64,000 nt of DNA, taken from positions 38,465,001-38,529,000 of the forward strand of contig NC_068560.1 of the NCBI RefSeq assembly GCF_022201045.2, read 5' to 3'. The position numbers were made by a program, and so were the translations under genes. How positions within the stretch are numbered: position 1 is the stretch's first letter; the number at the start of each line of letters is the position of its first letter. The notes below the pieces were generated by a model. The model saw only the letters and a list, made by a program, of their open reading frames with translations, had not been told where the DNA came from and did no database searches. This DNA is from Citrus sinensis (Eukaryota; Streptophyta; Magnoliopsida; Sapindales; Rutaceae). Below, in pieces: positions 10,536 to 22,828 of this stretch.

Positions 10536-11660
10536 ATGAAAGGAGGTAAATCAAAGTCAGATACCAGAAACGCCAAGTAAGTCCTCTTTTTACGAAATTC
10601 ATCAAAATAGTTCATCGATTATTGACCGTTAGATCTCGGATCTGTCTAGATGAATATATTAATTAATCTTTTTTTTTTCATTTTTGATTATAGGCTCTCT
10701 GTGAACAAGAAGCCTGCCAAAGCTGGACGAAAATCGGGAAAGGCAGCTAAGGACCCGAACAAGCCAAAGAGGCCAGCCAGCGCCTTCTTTGTTTTCATGT
10801 AATGAATCTTATCTTATCTTATCATCATTCTTCCTTTTTTTAATTTATTTTTATTCTGTTTTTTTGCGCCATAAGCCTTTATTTTAACAAGTGATAAAAT
10901 AAGACTCATGAGAATTTTTTTCGTCACCTAAGTAAAAAAAGTGAGCGAGTTATGGAGTATTGATATTGGTTCGATGAATATAGGGAAGAATTCCGTGAAC
11001 AATACAAGAAGGATCATCCTAAGAACAAATCAGTTGCTGCTGTAAGTGTTAATAATGTTAATATGAATTTTTTAGCTGTTGTTGTGTGCTCAGTAATAAT
11101 AATAATTGTTGTTGTTAGATTATTGATTTATTTCTGTTGTATTTATGTACTCACAGGTTGGTAAAGCTGGTGGTGAGAAATGGAAGTCAATGTCTGAAGC
11201 TGTAAGTGGATTAGTGTTAGTTTGAAGATCTCTAAATATGCAGTTATGAATTTTGCAATTAAATTAGAATTCGATTAATACAGGATAAAGCACCGTATGT
11301 TGCTAAGGCAGAGAAGCGCAAGGTTGAGTATGAGAAGGATATGAAAAACTACAATAGGAGACAGGTGATTTATTGATTATTTGTGATGATATCTGTTGTC
11401 TAATCTTGTTTGTTATTTAATTGGATTGATGATGATGATTTTTAGGCGGAGGGAACTAAGCCGGAGGAAGAAGAGGAGTCTGAGAAGTCTATGTCAGAGG
11501 TGAATGATGAGGATGATGATGAAGAAGGCAGTGGCGAGGTTTTTTTTTTGGGGATGTTTTGATTTTTAGTTTGACTTGTTATCATTGTTATGTGGTTTTT
11601 CTTGAATTTGTTTGTTGATTTATTGTTTTTGGTTTTGTGCAGGAGGATGATGATGAATAG
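10536..11660 (+). CDS. HMGB: HMGB chromatin protein, 7 exons, 146 aa
   Basis: Exons are 10536-10576, 10694-10798, 10984-11041, 11157-11201, 11284-11364, 11446-11538 and 11643-11660, all GT-AG and in phase. The protein has a Lys-rich N-terminus (1-36), one HMG box (about 37-108: DPNKPKRPASAFFVFMEEFR, then GEKWKSMSEADKAPY) and an acidic Glu/Asp tail (114-146). This layout and length are those of Arabidopsis HMGB2/HMGB3. HMGB proteins bend DNA without sequence specificity and loosen chromatin for transcription and repair. The acidic tail moderates DNA binding. The last exon encodes only five residues plus the stop. Assignment to a particular HMGB number is not possible from sequence alone. Confidence 0.93.
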
Positions 11661-14040
11661 AAGTTGAAGGAAGAAATTAGCATAGTCATGTTAGGCTGTG
11701 ACAATGTTTCAAACAACATATGTTAATGCTTTGTGCTTCCATGTTAATTTTTTTGGATGCTTTCATCATCTTCATCATCATGTAAGAGAATCATGTTGCT
11801 TCTCCCTCGACATTTTCTTATGCCTGCCTTTCGAAGAATTAATAGCTGTAGGTGGGAGATTCACTGCTCTATATGTACTGTGTTCTAAAGCTTAATGATT
11901 TAGCTAAGGCGTTCCATCGTTTGTAGAAAAATCCCATGTTTTTTGATGATGAATGGTGGTGATGGTTTTTTCTTATCTTTTGTAATGCTAAGGAAATTAG
12001 TTACATTTGCTATAGTTAATCTTTAACGCATTTGCATGGTTAGGTCATGATTGGATTGCATGATGTCATATGGCTTATGATTGAGCAGCTTGGATGCTGA
12101 AGTATGTTTTTAATGAATGGAATGTCTTAAAATAATTTATTTTGATAATAAGCACATTGAAGTGCTAAATTGTTTGTCAATCTGTGGCTGCAAATTGGTA
12201 GAGTAGAATTCATCCTTTGTGGCATTGCCAGTGCTAAATTTCAAGCATTCAAGTGCAATATAAATTATCTTTTCTGGTTACAATGTGTTTGGTGCCTTTT
12301 GCCTAATCACATAGTTATTGTTTGGCTCAGAAAAATGTTATGCGTCAGCTCCTTTATGCAGTTTTGAGGAAAACCTTTTTGACTTTTTACTTGAAGATGG
12401 TGCTGCCGGACAAAAGTATTTGCTGTTTTGCTCGCTGTGATTAATAGATTAAACGGCCAAGCAATTTCTAGTCATTCGTGGGTTGGGTTAATTTTTACAA
12501 ATTGGAATATGTTGGATGGTTCAGCTATATATGATTGATTTTTGGAAATAATCAGTTTATTGGCAATAAATTATGAATAGTGTAGTGGATCGAAATAAAA
12601 GATGGAGAAGACATTTTGGAATAAGAATTGGGCTTATTATTAGATGGAGACTGTTCAATGAATGTGTAAGAAAATATTTGAAGAAAATAGTAAAAAAAGG
12701 TATTTGGGTAAATATTATATGAGGTAACATATTACTATGATAGGCTAATCAAGGTATATTTGATTGTTAACGATGAAGCAAGTACAAATAGATCTGTATG
12801 TGTCGATAATAAATGGTTGTAATTTGAATTTATTGAGTGATTGAATAGGCGTGGTTGGTAGGAAAGATATTTCATAAAAAGAAAATAAAAATACCCACGC
12901 GAGCTACGGACACACAAAGACAATGGGAAACCTAGAAAATTAATTCGAGAGGGGTGCAATTGAAAAAGAAAATATTACGAGGGCAGTATCCAACAATAAC
13001 CTAACAAAAAGAATACCAATTATAAATATTTTTTCTCAAAATTGTCGGCAAAATCCACAAAAGAATAATTTTTATATACATGAACCTGTCAAAAAATTGT
13101 CACTCTAAACAGGATCATCAACGTACATAAAAAAGATAAAATTGATTTAATTCATCGACCTCAAAATAATTACTAGCCTTTTTGAAAATTGATCATTATT
13201 CATCAACCAAACGTTATTAAAATTAAATTATTGTTACTCCATAATCATAACCCCAGCAAGAGAAATCAAAATCAGTCAATAACCCCAATATTTTCATTTT
13301 TTCAAATCAGCAGCGGCTTTCGAGGAAGAGGAAGAAAGGCCAGTTGCCTAGTGACTTTTCTAGCCCGTAAATCCACCATGTATTTTTTCATTTTTTTAAT
13401 AATCTAACAGCCGTTCGATTTCTGACTCTATACCCAACGGTAAACTATTATTTGTCCGTTAGTTACGAGTCCCCCTTTTAAATGTATTGACAGAACAGAT
13501 ACGTGATATTTTTTTCGGTATTGGAAGCAGATTTTTCACTTTAGTGCCGGCAGAATCTAAATTCTTTTAAGAGCTAGATATTTAGAATAAAATATTAATA
13601 TATTGTAAATATCTTCACTCATTATCGAGTCGGATACGATGGATGTTGGGCACATGGGCAACGGACGGCCATCTCACAAATTTAACGAATTGTCGCGGCG
13701 CAGCGTGGTTTAAAGTTATTCCTCTGTTTGTTAAACCTGTACAACACCATTCTCCATTCAAACGAGTGTTGAATTTGACAAAGAAAAATAATCATAAGAG
13801 TAACGTTGGGGTAAATTTGAGGAACGTAGACAGATTCTGACATAAGCAAGCCTCCGTGATGGGCAATCATAATACAAAAATAGTTAAATTTCAACACAGA
13901 TACTGAATAAATAGGTCTCAATTTTTGAACCTTCTCTTAAGAAAAACATATTTACTTTAATTATCTAATAGACACAATGTATTTAAATTATTCTGCCATT
14001 CATATATATACATATAATGATATATTTCACACAGAGATCT
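11661..14040. other. HMGB 3' UTR and long AT-rich spacer
   Basis: The HMGB 3' UTR probably runs to about 12000. Beyond it I see only short open frames without motifs. The stretch 13300-13480 is somewhat richer in GC but shows no exon-like continuity. Confidence 0.4.
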
Positions 14041-17000
14041 TTCGTCACACATCTGATTCTCGGTGTTATGTTTGTTTTGCCTTTGAACATCTACTTAATT
14101 CTGCAAGAATTTAACCTTATACAATTCTTTTTAAAGTGGCCTCAATTCTCTCTCACATAGGTTATTTCTTAATTAAGAGCAACCCTTATTATGTGCTCAA
14201 ATTCTCAATGCATAAGAATCATTAAGATCATAACTCGTTCTTTCTCCTACAAGCATCATTATATCATCATAGAAATAGATACGAGGAACCCTTATAGTGA
14301 CCTGGCTTAGTCTTTAATAACTGAGTTTTCCCTTTGAACTATAACTCTATGGGCTTTAGTCTTATTTTCTTCTATGATTTTCTACTATCTCTCTGTTTAA
14401 TTCTTTGGTTAGTGAATTTACAATGTTATCCTTTGACTTCATGTACTCAATAAAAATAACTACAATAGAGAGTAATTCCCTAATGTTAATTATGTTTTTG
14501 ACGTATATATCTAGACTTACTATTATACATATTGCTTTGTGCGCTTCCAATTACAGATTGATTATCACAGTGAGTGCAAATTGATGGCACAAGTTTTGGC
14601 CAACTTGGAATATCCTCTAAGAAATTTCGCAGCTATTATACTTTTTCACCATATTTATCCAATGCAATGAATTCAGATTTTGTTATAGATCTAACTATCA
14701 CAGTTTTTTCTAGAGAATTTCCATGAAATAATTGTACCTGCTAGTGTAAACATATAGTCGTTGGTAGACTTTTAAGTCTTTCACATAAGACATCCACTTT
14801 GCTATTCATATTAATGTATCATTCTAGTACAATTGAATATCTAGTATAGTGCATCCCGTAATTTTGAGTATGTTATAAGCATATGAGTACCCTTACTATT
14901 GCTTTCTTGTGGTTAGCCCCTGGTTACTGGTATATCTACTGAACTTCCTCATTGTAAAAATTGAGTTTGATTTTATATAGCTTATTAAGTACATCAAAAT
15001 CTATATCACTCTAGAATATTCTATTAAAGGAATTTTAGTCACAACAAAAGTATCTTTGTTGAATTTACTAAGTTTTTTTTTCACATAATATAATTGACTA
15101 AGAATAAGTCCATTAGAAGTCCTTAAATTTTTTATTCTCAAGATGACATATGCTAGATCTCATGTATTTCATGTCAAATTTATACTTCAACATATTCTTA
15201 GTAGACTTAACAATTTTATCATTATTCCCAACATTGAGCATGTCATCAATGTAAAGCCATAAAATAGCTTAGCTATTTTCTATCTCTTTGATATATATAC
15301 TCATATTTCACGTTTGTTGATCTTAAAACCATTTGCCATCATCATTTGGTCAAAATTTTCTTAAAACCATTTTGCATAATCCTTGGGTCAAAATTCCCAT
15401 GCTTTCAAGCCATAATGACTTTACTAATTTACAGACCTTATTATTATTATTATTATTATTTTGGGATTTTGGAGACTGTTCCATATAGATTTCTTCATCT
15501 AAGTCCCCATTTAAAAGATTTTTTTTACATCCATTTAAGTACTTCAAGATTACATAAAGTTGCAATTGCAAGTATCATCCTAATATAATTTATTCTTGTT
15601 ACAGAAGAATATATATCAAAATCATCAAAGCCTTTTTGTTGTTTATAACCTTTAATTACAACTCTAGCCTTATATTTGTTAATTAATCCATCAACTTTCA
15701 TTTTTTCCTTGATATCACATAGGTTTGCACCCTAGATAAAGTTCCACAAACATTTAAGTATGATTTTGTAAGATAGATTTAATTTAACTGTTAATGGCGT
15801 CTTTTCACAAAGTGTCTTCTCGTGAAATTATAAATCTTCCTTGAAGCTTTGAGGTTCACTTTCCAGTAGCTCTTTTGTTACATTTAAGTTCAATCTCAAC
15901 CTATTATTCATATTCTTAAATTTCTTCTTGATCTAGGTTCTGACTATCTTCAACAATAGGCTCATGTGTTCATTTAATTGAACTCGAATCATCTTTGAAT
16001 TTACAAGTAAATACATGTTCAAAAAATTATGCATTTCCTAAACAATAGTTTTTGGTCCTATCTTCATATTTGTAGGTGGAGAAATGACCACTTTAGCAAG
16101 ACACCTCAACACTCATAAGAATTTATAGCAAGTTACTTTACCTTTCAATAATACGTAAGGAATTATCTCTTTTTCCTTTCAGGACACCTTATTTAAAAGT
16201 AATTAGCTAATAAAATCAACTTCTCTTTACATATCCTAAGGTACCCCATAACCTATCAATATTGCATTCATCATTTTTTTCAAGGTATGATTTTTTTGTT
16301 AAGCAATCCTATTAGATTGATATGAATAAGGAGTTGTGATTTGATTTATAACTCTATATTGTTAATAGAGTGATCCAAATGGAACAACATATTCACCACC
16401 ATGATTTCTTCTCAACACCTTCATTTTTTTGTTTGGTTGATTCTCAACTTCATTTTATAGAAAATAAATTTCTAAATAAATTCATCCTTACTTTTCAACA
16501 AATACACATAACAAAATTTTATATAGTCATTAGTATACATTAAAAAAAAATATTTATGCATTTCTTAATTAGAATATTATATTTATGTGAATATCTGGTA
16601 TATTCCACTTATACACTAGAAATCAAGATGGAGGAATGATCACTTTAGCAAGATACCCTCACACTTGTAAATATTTATTAGATGGCGTTGTACCTTTCTG
16701 TAATTCATAAGAGGTTTTCTCTATTTCCTTTCGGAATACTTTATTTAAAATGTAATTAAATAACTTCTCCTCACACATCTAAGATAACCCAAAACTTATC
16801 AACATTACATTAATCATTTCTTTTAAGGTATGATATTTTCTTTTAGCAATCCCGTTAGATTGAGCTAAATAAGGAGATGAGGTTTGATGTATGATTTCTT
16901 GTTGTTAGCAAAGTGATCCAAATAGAACAACATACTTACCACCATGATTATTTCTCAACTCCATCATTTTATTATTTAGTTGATTCTCAACTTCATTTTT

Positions 17001-17850
17001 GTATAGAAAAAATTTTCTTTATAGCTTTTTGTCTTTGTCTTTGTCTTTTAACAAATACATATAACAAAATTCACCCCTCGACTGAATGGATTTAAAGCAC
17101 ATATATCGTTATGTATTAGATCAAGTGGTTCAGTGCTCCTTTTAATTATTTGAGGGCATACGATTCCCTTATGTTTTGTATAAATTTGTTAGTTTTGCCT
17201 CAACACAAGATTCCCACATATGTTTTGTATAAATTTGGAATAAGGATATATGATTTATGTTAATTAATTTGTGAAAATAATTATAATTAACATGTCCTAA
17301 TCTACCATGCAATAAATCAAATGACTCAAGAAAATAAGGCTAATAATATAGATCATGAAGAAATTGCTTCGTTATTCTTAAGTTCTACCTTAGCCACAAA
17401 AATGATAATTTTCTTGTCATTATTTTTGTTGACTTATTCAATTTAAAGTCTTATAATTAGGTCTTCAATGCTCATTTCCTTTCTTTTATACTTTGGATAA
17501 CTCTTCAAATCTCAATTTTGTTTCAATTCAACAAAAATTGAATTGAATGTCCACCCCTGCCCTAAGTGTCAGACATTTTACTGATCTTACTAGTTACCAC
17601 TTTAACCATTGATGGTTGTTTGATATTGATAATATAAATACCTTCAATTATTTAATTGATATTGTTGTTACACTATACAGATTTAATTTCAATTCAATTC
17701 AATCCTAGTGTAATAAAAAGAAAATGGCAAAATCACCTTTAGTCTTTTCATTTTTACTAAACAAATTGGTGCGTTTTGAGATTCAATTTCTTATTAACTC
17801 AAACACGAGTTTGAGTATTTTATGATTAAAAGAGCTCACAGAGAATATTC
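14040..17850 (-). mobile_element. Decayed Ty1/copia LTR retrotransposon fossil
   Basis: Read on the minus strand, parts of a copia polyprotein appear in the normal order. A GAG-pre-integrase region with a LLHGRLGHVNYNYFHKL-type motif lies near 17230-17340. Integrase-core sequence (VPFGSLY, then TPYS.QSN.IA) lies near 16320-16420. Reverse transcriptase with a YIDDML box lies near 15230-15260. RNase H with CDNQSVI and a final MKSKDNIVNSLTKELNR block lies at 14370-14580. The sequence is AT-rich, carries many breaks and no longer has clear LTRs, so it is old and inactive. The integrase part is present twice (separate entry). Confidence 0.8.
16070..17085 (-). repeat. Duplicated integrase segment within the copia fossil
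   Basis: About 16070-16530 and about 16615-17085 are diverged direct copies of the same integrase-coding stretch. They share, for example, GAATGATCACTTTAGCAAGA-type, AAGCAATCC.GTTAGATTGA-type and AGTGATCCAAAT.GAACAACATA phrases at an offset of roughly 530-540 bases. Either a local tandem duplication or two related elements joined end to end would explain it. Confidence 0.65.
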
Positions 17851-18026
17851 TGAATTATCCATGCAAGCATATTTCCTCAACATATATCTTACTAAAAATT
17901 GGCATTATAATAATTATTTGTATGTTATTTTTTCAGCATATATATTGTTAAGCTTTCTTATATACTTAAGAGATTTAGCATGGGTTGTAAACAAAACATT
18001 TGCATTAGGTATACACCCAACTTTCT
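17851..18026. other. Edge of the copia fossil
   Basis: AT-rich sequence that may still belong to the gag end of the copia fossil. No independent feature is visible. Confidence 0.3.
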
Positions 18027-18199
18027 TAGGGTGCATTTGAAAGTAAGATGCTATATCTTTTAAGTTGAAGTGGATAAAACCCATAACTGTGAAGTAAAAC
18101 TGAGAAAAAAAAAACTGCTAAGCTGCCAAAACACAGTTGTAAGGTGTTACCAAACAACTTTTATTTTTGAATTACACATCATTCCCAAATGCACCCTTA
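18027..18199. mobile_element. hAT-like MITE, about 173 bp
   Basis: The left end TAGGGTGCATTTGAAAG and right end TTCCCAAATGCACCCTTA form inverted termini of about 15 bases. GGGTGCATTTG ends are common in plant hAT-type MITEs. Flanking 8-base sequences do not match well, so a target duplication is not confirmed. Confidence 0.6.
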
Positions 18200-18390
18200 A
18201 ATTACTCAATTGTTGTTTTCCTATTTGTTTGTTAAAATTAACACGTGTCCATGTGTTTGCTTCATCACTAAACACTGCCTCTTTATTATTCCCGTTGGAT
18301 ATGCCGAGGGCTGATAGTTTCATTCATCTCCAAAGACTCAAACCTTTAGCATAAATTACTTAAACAAAATAACAGTTGTAAAATTTCGTT

Positions 18391-18396
<6 letters not shown>

Positions 18397-18436
<40 letters not shown>
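18397..18436. repeat. (GT)20 microsatellite
   Basis: Forty bases of uninterrupted GT dinucleotides. This is a simple repeat, potentially polymorphic and Z-DNA-prone. Confidence 0.98.
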
Positions 18437-18439
<3 letters not shown>

Positions 18440-20538
18440 AATTATGAAAATAATATAACTCTTAACATCTTATCAGGCTAGAGTATGCTCTCACATTTTG
18501 TTTAATATTGACTTAATATATATCATACTCCAAAGTCCAAACATAAGATACAGCCCGTGCACGTTGAAATTCCATACCCACTACCCAGCAAAGAAATAAC
18601 ATGGGTTTTGTACTATATTTAATTAATTCCCACTAACCAACCCCTACGTATAATTATTAGCCAATTTTTTGAATCAAAATCTTGGTTTATAATATGATTT
18701 TTCATCTCATAAACAGAATGTGCGTAATTTCGTTTTTTTTTTCCTTTTTTTTAATTTTTAAATAATAAAGTCATAATAGTATAGAAAAATTTCTATTTGA
18801 AGTGAATTAGATAATAATAAGATGTAAAAACTAAAATTTTGAATATATAAAATATTTGCTAATACATTTATAAATGTATTTTATGCATTTTCATATTTTG
18901 AAAACATTGTGCATTAGACTCATTATCAATGCTATTAAATACATTAGTTTCTATATAAATAACCAAAACAATCATGCATCCATTTATCTCCCATTCAATT
19001 CTAGAGCTGCGAATTTCATTTACTAAAGATATTTTTTCTATGAATAAATAATTACCCATTATGTGAGTTACTATTTAGGATAATTTATTTGTGAACGAGC
19101 GTAACTTAATTATTTTAAACACTCGTGTAACACACTCATTATTCAAAATATAATTCTCTTACCATTAACCCTAAAACTTTTGTTTCTAACATGTTAAAAA
19201 ATACTTCGTTGAATGTGCAGCAAATTAATTAAAGAAAAACTATTAAGTAAAGTTATTTTTTAAAAAATTATTTCAAAGTATAATTAATTCCATTGTTGTA
19301 AGTTATGCTAAATTTCTTGAAAATTTTTCTCGTGTGTGCTAAATATATTTATTGGTGTTTTAATAAATAAATTAATTTAAGTGTTTTAAGTAAAGATTTT
19401 ATTAGTATTTTAAAGAATATACATCTGTAAAATTTAATTCTTTAAGTTTAGTAGATGACTATGCAAAGTAGTAAAGTGTTCAATGCAAATAATTTCGCTC
19501 TTTCTTTATTGTGGTTGTGAAAATTGGAAGAATTGATGCAGATGTCACCAACAAATATACTAAAATTAATGTTTAATTTGTGATTAAAAGGATGAGATAT
19601 TATTATTTTTAAATAATATAAATTTATTTTGAAGAATGAAAAAGTATTTTCGGTTGTGGGGAGGTGGGCTATTATTATTTTTAATTAAAGTATCGACTTT
19701 TGCAATAATAAAAGTTGAAATTTAAATTTATGAATTTTATAAGAATTCTTTTAATACCTTAATGGGGATCAGTTAGAAATTTTAAATATATGTTTTCCGA
19801 GCCTCCACTGCTCACGTGCTGGATCCTCCGCCGGTGGTAAATGGTATGAGGTAGGTACTGTAACACAAAACAGAATGGCATGGATGGGTTTTCATGTTGT
19901 CATGCAATGGAATAACATGGCGGACACCGAACAGTCACATCACATCCCTCTGACTTGGCAGCCAATAAATAAAGCAAAGCAAGACAATTAGACAAAGGGC
20001 AAATATTTTACGCCCCTTTTGCTCTCCGGTTGCATTAATTTACAGGACAATAGGTTCTTTTTCTTTTCTTTTTCGAATTTAAAGATTACACTAGTTTCTC
20101 TGATCAACGGGATCATTTAACCAATGACTTGGCAGGGCCTACCCGCCTACGCCTGTGAGTGATTGTAGTTCAAAAGAATAAGAAGAGTAGAAATGACTTA
20201 CCCGCGAGACCCGCAAGTTATAGCGTTAATTTGGCACAGTCAACTTTCTAATTGCATTAAACTGAGCAATTAACTCCGCCGCCTGTCAATTACACACTTT
20301 TTGTTTGTTTCCAAAATAAATATATAATTCAGAGTGAGTGTGTGTGTGTGTGTTGGTGATGGAATGGTTTCTATACCCTTGCACTCTAAAGTGACTTGTT
20401 TCTTCTTCCCCAATCTATAAAATAAATTTATTTATATAAAAATGAAAGAAATGGTTTGAGTTTGGAAGTGGGTAGTGAAGGGTGGGAAAAAGAAAAAAGA
20501 GAAAAAGCCAAAAAGAAAAAAAAAAGAAAATTCAATCA
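18437..20538. other. Spacer and promoter region of the WOX13-like gene
   Basis: 18437-19780 is AT-rich with no gene. From about 19790 the base composition rises and short promoter-like words occur. A (GT)n run lies at about 20336-20354, and purine-rich leader sequence at 20478-20530 precedes the start codon. Confidence 0.4.
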
Positions 20539-22136
20539 ATGAAAATGGAGTGGCCAAATTTTCAACAAGGAGGAGAAATGGAGAGGCAGTTTCAGCAAGA
20601 TGGAGGGGACACTAGTAATGGGTTGTGCGTGAAAGTGATGACTGATGAACAAATGGAGTTGCTCAGGAAACAGATCGCTGTTTATGCTATGATTTGTGAG
20701 CAGCTTGTTCAGATGCACAAAGTCTTCTCTGCTCAAAATGAAATCGCTGGTCTCTTCTCTTTCTCTTTCCTCTTTTAGTGATTGTGTTTTATTTTAATCT
20801 TATTTTGATTTTTTTTGGGGGGCGTGGGGGGGGGGGGGGGCGGCTTTGGTGTTTTTCCATTAGTCATTGCAAGTTTCTGTTGCTTGATTTTGCTCCGACT
20901 TGCTTTCTTAATTTAGGTGATACGATAACCAATCAGTTTATACATGGAAAATCCCAAATCCATACTTGAATCATGCAATAATTGAATCCCAAATTAACAC
21001 GAGCATAGAATCTCTGATTGATATAATGAAGAAATGATCATCTTTAAGTGGATGTAGAACACTTGCAAATTCTTTCCTTTTTCGGCAAAGCCACTGCCTC
21101 CCCTTATATTCCGGAAAGGAAATTAGAAACTTGCTATGTCATATTCATAGGCACTAGCCCAGTTTTCTGGGAAAAAAGAAAGCATGATTATAGTATATTT
21201 TTTGGAGAAATTGGAAATTGATTTGAGTCTTTTGAAACCCTATCGAATACGCTTGTCAACGAGTATCCAATTGCTTTTGCTTCAGCAGACTTTCCGTTCT
21301 GTTGCACCATTCACTAGTTTAGCTACTTATCCCATCAAAGTCTTGCTATTATTCTCGTGATTCATTTATCCAATCAAATTCTACTAGGACCTTGCCGTAG
21401 GCCCGCAAAATTTTGAGGCCTTTTTTGTCTTGTAGGAATGAGAATGGGGAATCCATACTTTGATCCCTTTGTGGCATCTGGCAGCCAGAAGCTCACTGCC
21501 AGGCAACGGTGGACCCCGACACCTGCACAGCTCCAAATCCTTGAGCATGTTTACGATGAATGCAAGGGGACTCCTCGCAAACAGAAGATCCAGGATATGA
21601 CCGCTGAATTGGCAAAACATGGCCAAATTTCTGAAACAAATGTGTATAACTGGTTTCAGAATAGGAGAGCCCGTTTAAAGAGAAAGCAATCAGGTGTGGT
21701 TCCAAACAATGCAGAATCAGAAGCAGAGACAGTGACACATGCTGAATCCAGGAAGCAAAACCCGGAAAGCATCCAGTCATTGGAGGATTCAGCACCACCA
21801 CCCAGGGACGAAGATATCTATCCTCAAAGTCCTGATTTAGGTAATAAATTTTTCTGCTTCAATGTTCTGCTCAACAAATATAAACTTATTTTCAGTCACA
21901 TGTAAGTTAAGATTCATAGGCAGTTTTTGTTGCATGAGAGGTATGCAAAATTTCTGTTTTTGATCCTTGTTACTTATACTGATGTCAATTGGGCGCACCC
22001 TCATACAAATGAGCAAAAGATTTCTGAAACAATCTGGGGTTTTTGTGTAGGGATTGACCAGATGATTGGTAAGATGGAAATTCCCGGAAGCTTCAGTTTT
22101 CACTGGCAGGTAGACCGATATGACATGCTTGGATGA
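20539..22136 (+). CDS. WOX13: WUSCHEL-related homeobox protein, WOX13 (ancient) clade, 3 exons, 233 aa
   Basis: Exons are 20539-20749, 21436-21840 and 22051-22136, GT-AG and in phase. I chose the ATG that gives [10 protein letters not shown] because WOX13 proteins begin with MEW. An in-frame ATG exists upstream at 20482 but adds only Lys-rich leader. The conserved N-terminal block [20 protein letters not shown] (residues 28-47) is diagnostic of the clade. The homeodomain spans about residues 90-155 ([19 protein letters not shown], then [17 protein letters not shown]), with the WOX-type long loops. WOX13-clade factors are nuclear transcription regulators acting in root, fruit and callus or regeneration programmes. 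The last exon ([18 protein letters not shown]) is a clade-typical tail. A GT inside it (CAG|GTAGAC at 22109) could give an alternative 3' end. Arabidopsis AT1G20700/AT1G20710 (WOX14/WOX10) sit at the matching position in the gene block. Confidence 0.9.
20817..20843 (+). repeat. G-rich tract in WOX intron 1
   Basis: Almost pure G with two short C/T breaks, close after the first splice donor. It could form a G-quadruplex in RNA or DNA, or be only a slippage tract. Confidence 0.8.
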
Positions 22137-22828
22137 TGCCCTTCCAGAAGGCAGTAGCTTAATTGAGGAGGGTGAACATGTCTTTTTGCTAAGAAATATA
22201 TGACCTACTAGCTGAAAATCTACAAAGACAATTGAACGTGGCCAAACTATATTGTTGTTGAATCTAAAATACACCTATATTCTAATTCTGATGAGCTTGG
22301 TTTGTTGGAGCTCAAAAAACTTTCTTAAGTAGTTAAAGTTGATTGCATGGAAGAAATATTAATTTGTGACTGCATCTACCCACGCATTCGACACCAAGAT
22401 ATGTACATATATGCATATAAATACTTATGTATGTTAAATGTTTCTTTTTAGCTTTTGTGCTCAAATTTACTTATTCTAGGGAGTGCAATTCTAATCTCAC
22501 CAGGGTGCTAAACAATAAATATGATGTTTTTATTAGCTAACATCATTTTTATTTACTGGTTACAAGAAGTGCTTTACAACTTACAAATCATCCGAAATGC
22601 AACCAGTATGCCAAAATTGTACAATCAAGCTCCTGCTTGTAATTGCAGAAGTGTGGGAGCTGAACATTAATTAGGCTGCACCAGCTGAGCTTGATGACCA
22701 TAAAGGACCAAAATGGTAAGGAAATTCTTGACTTCTCTGCCTCTACTCGTACATATGTCCATGGCATATACAAAAAGCCAGAAACATACGATCGTCTACA
22801 ATCTGATAATTTTGTGCAACATACAAAT
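22137..22828. other. Convergent 3' region of the WOX and FANCJ genes
   Basis: Holds the 3' UTRs of the two converging genes. No further exon was found. Confidence 0.45.

Noticed and set aside
18397-18436. GT repeat as a functional promoter element
   Set aside because: It lies about 2 kb from the nearest start codon and nothing links it to a gene. It was kept only as a microsatellite.
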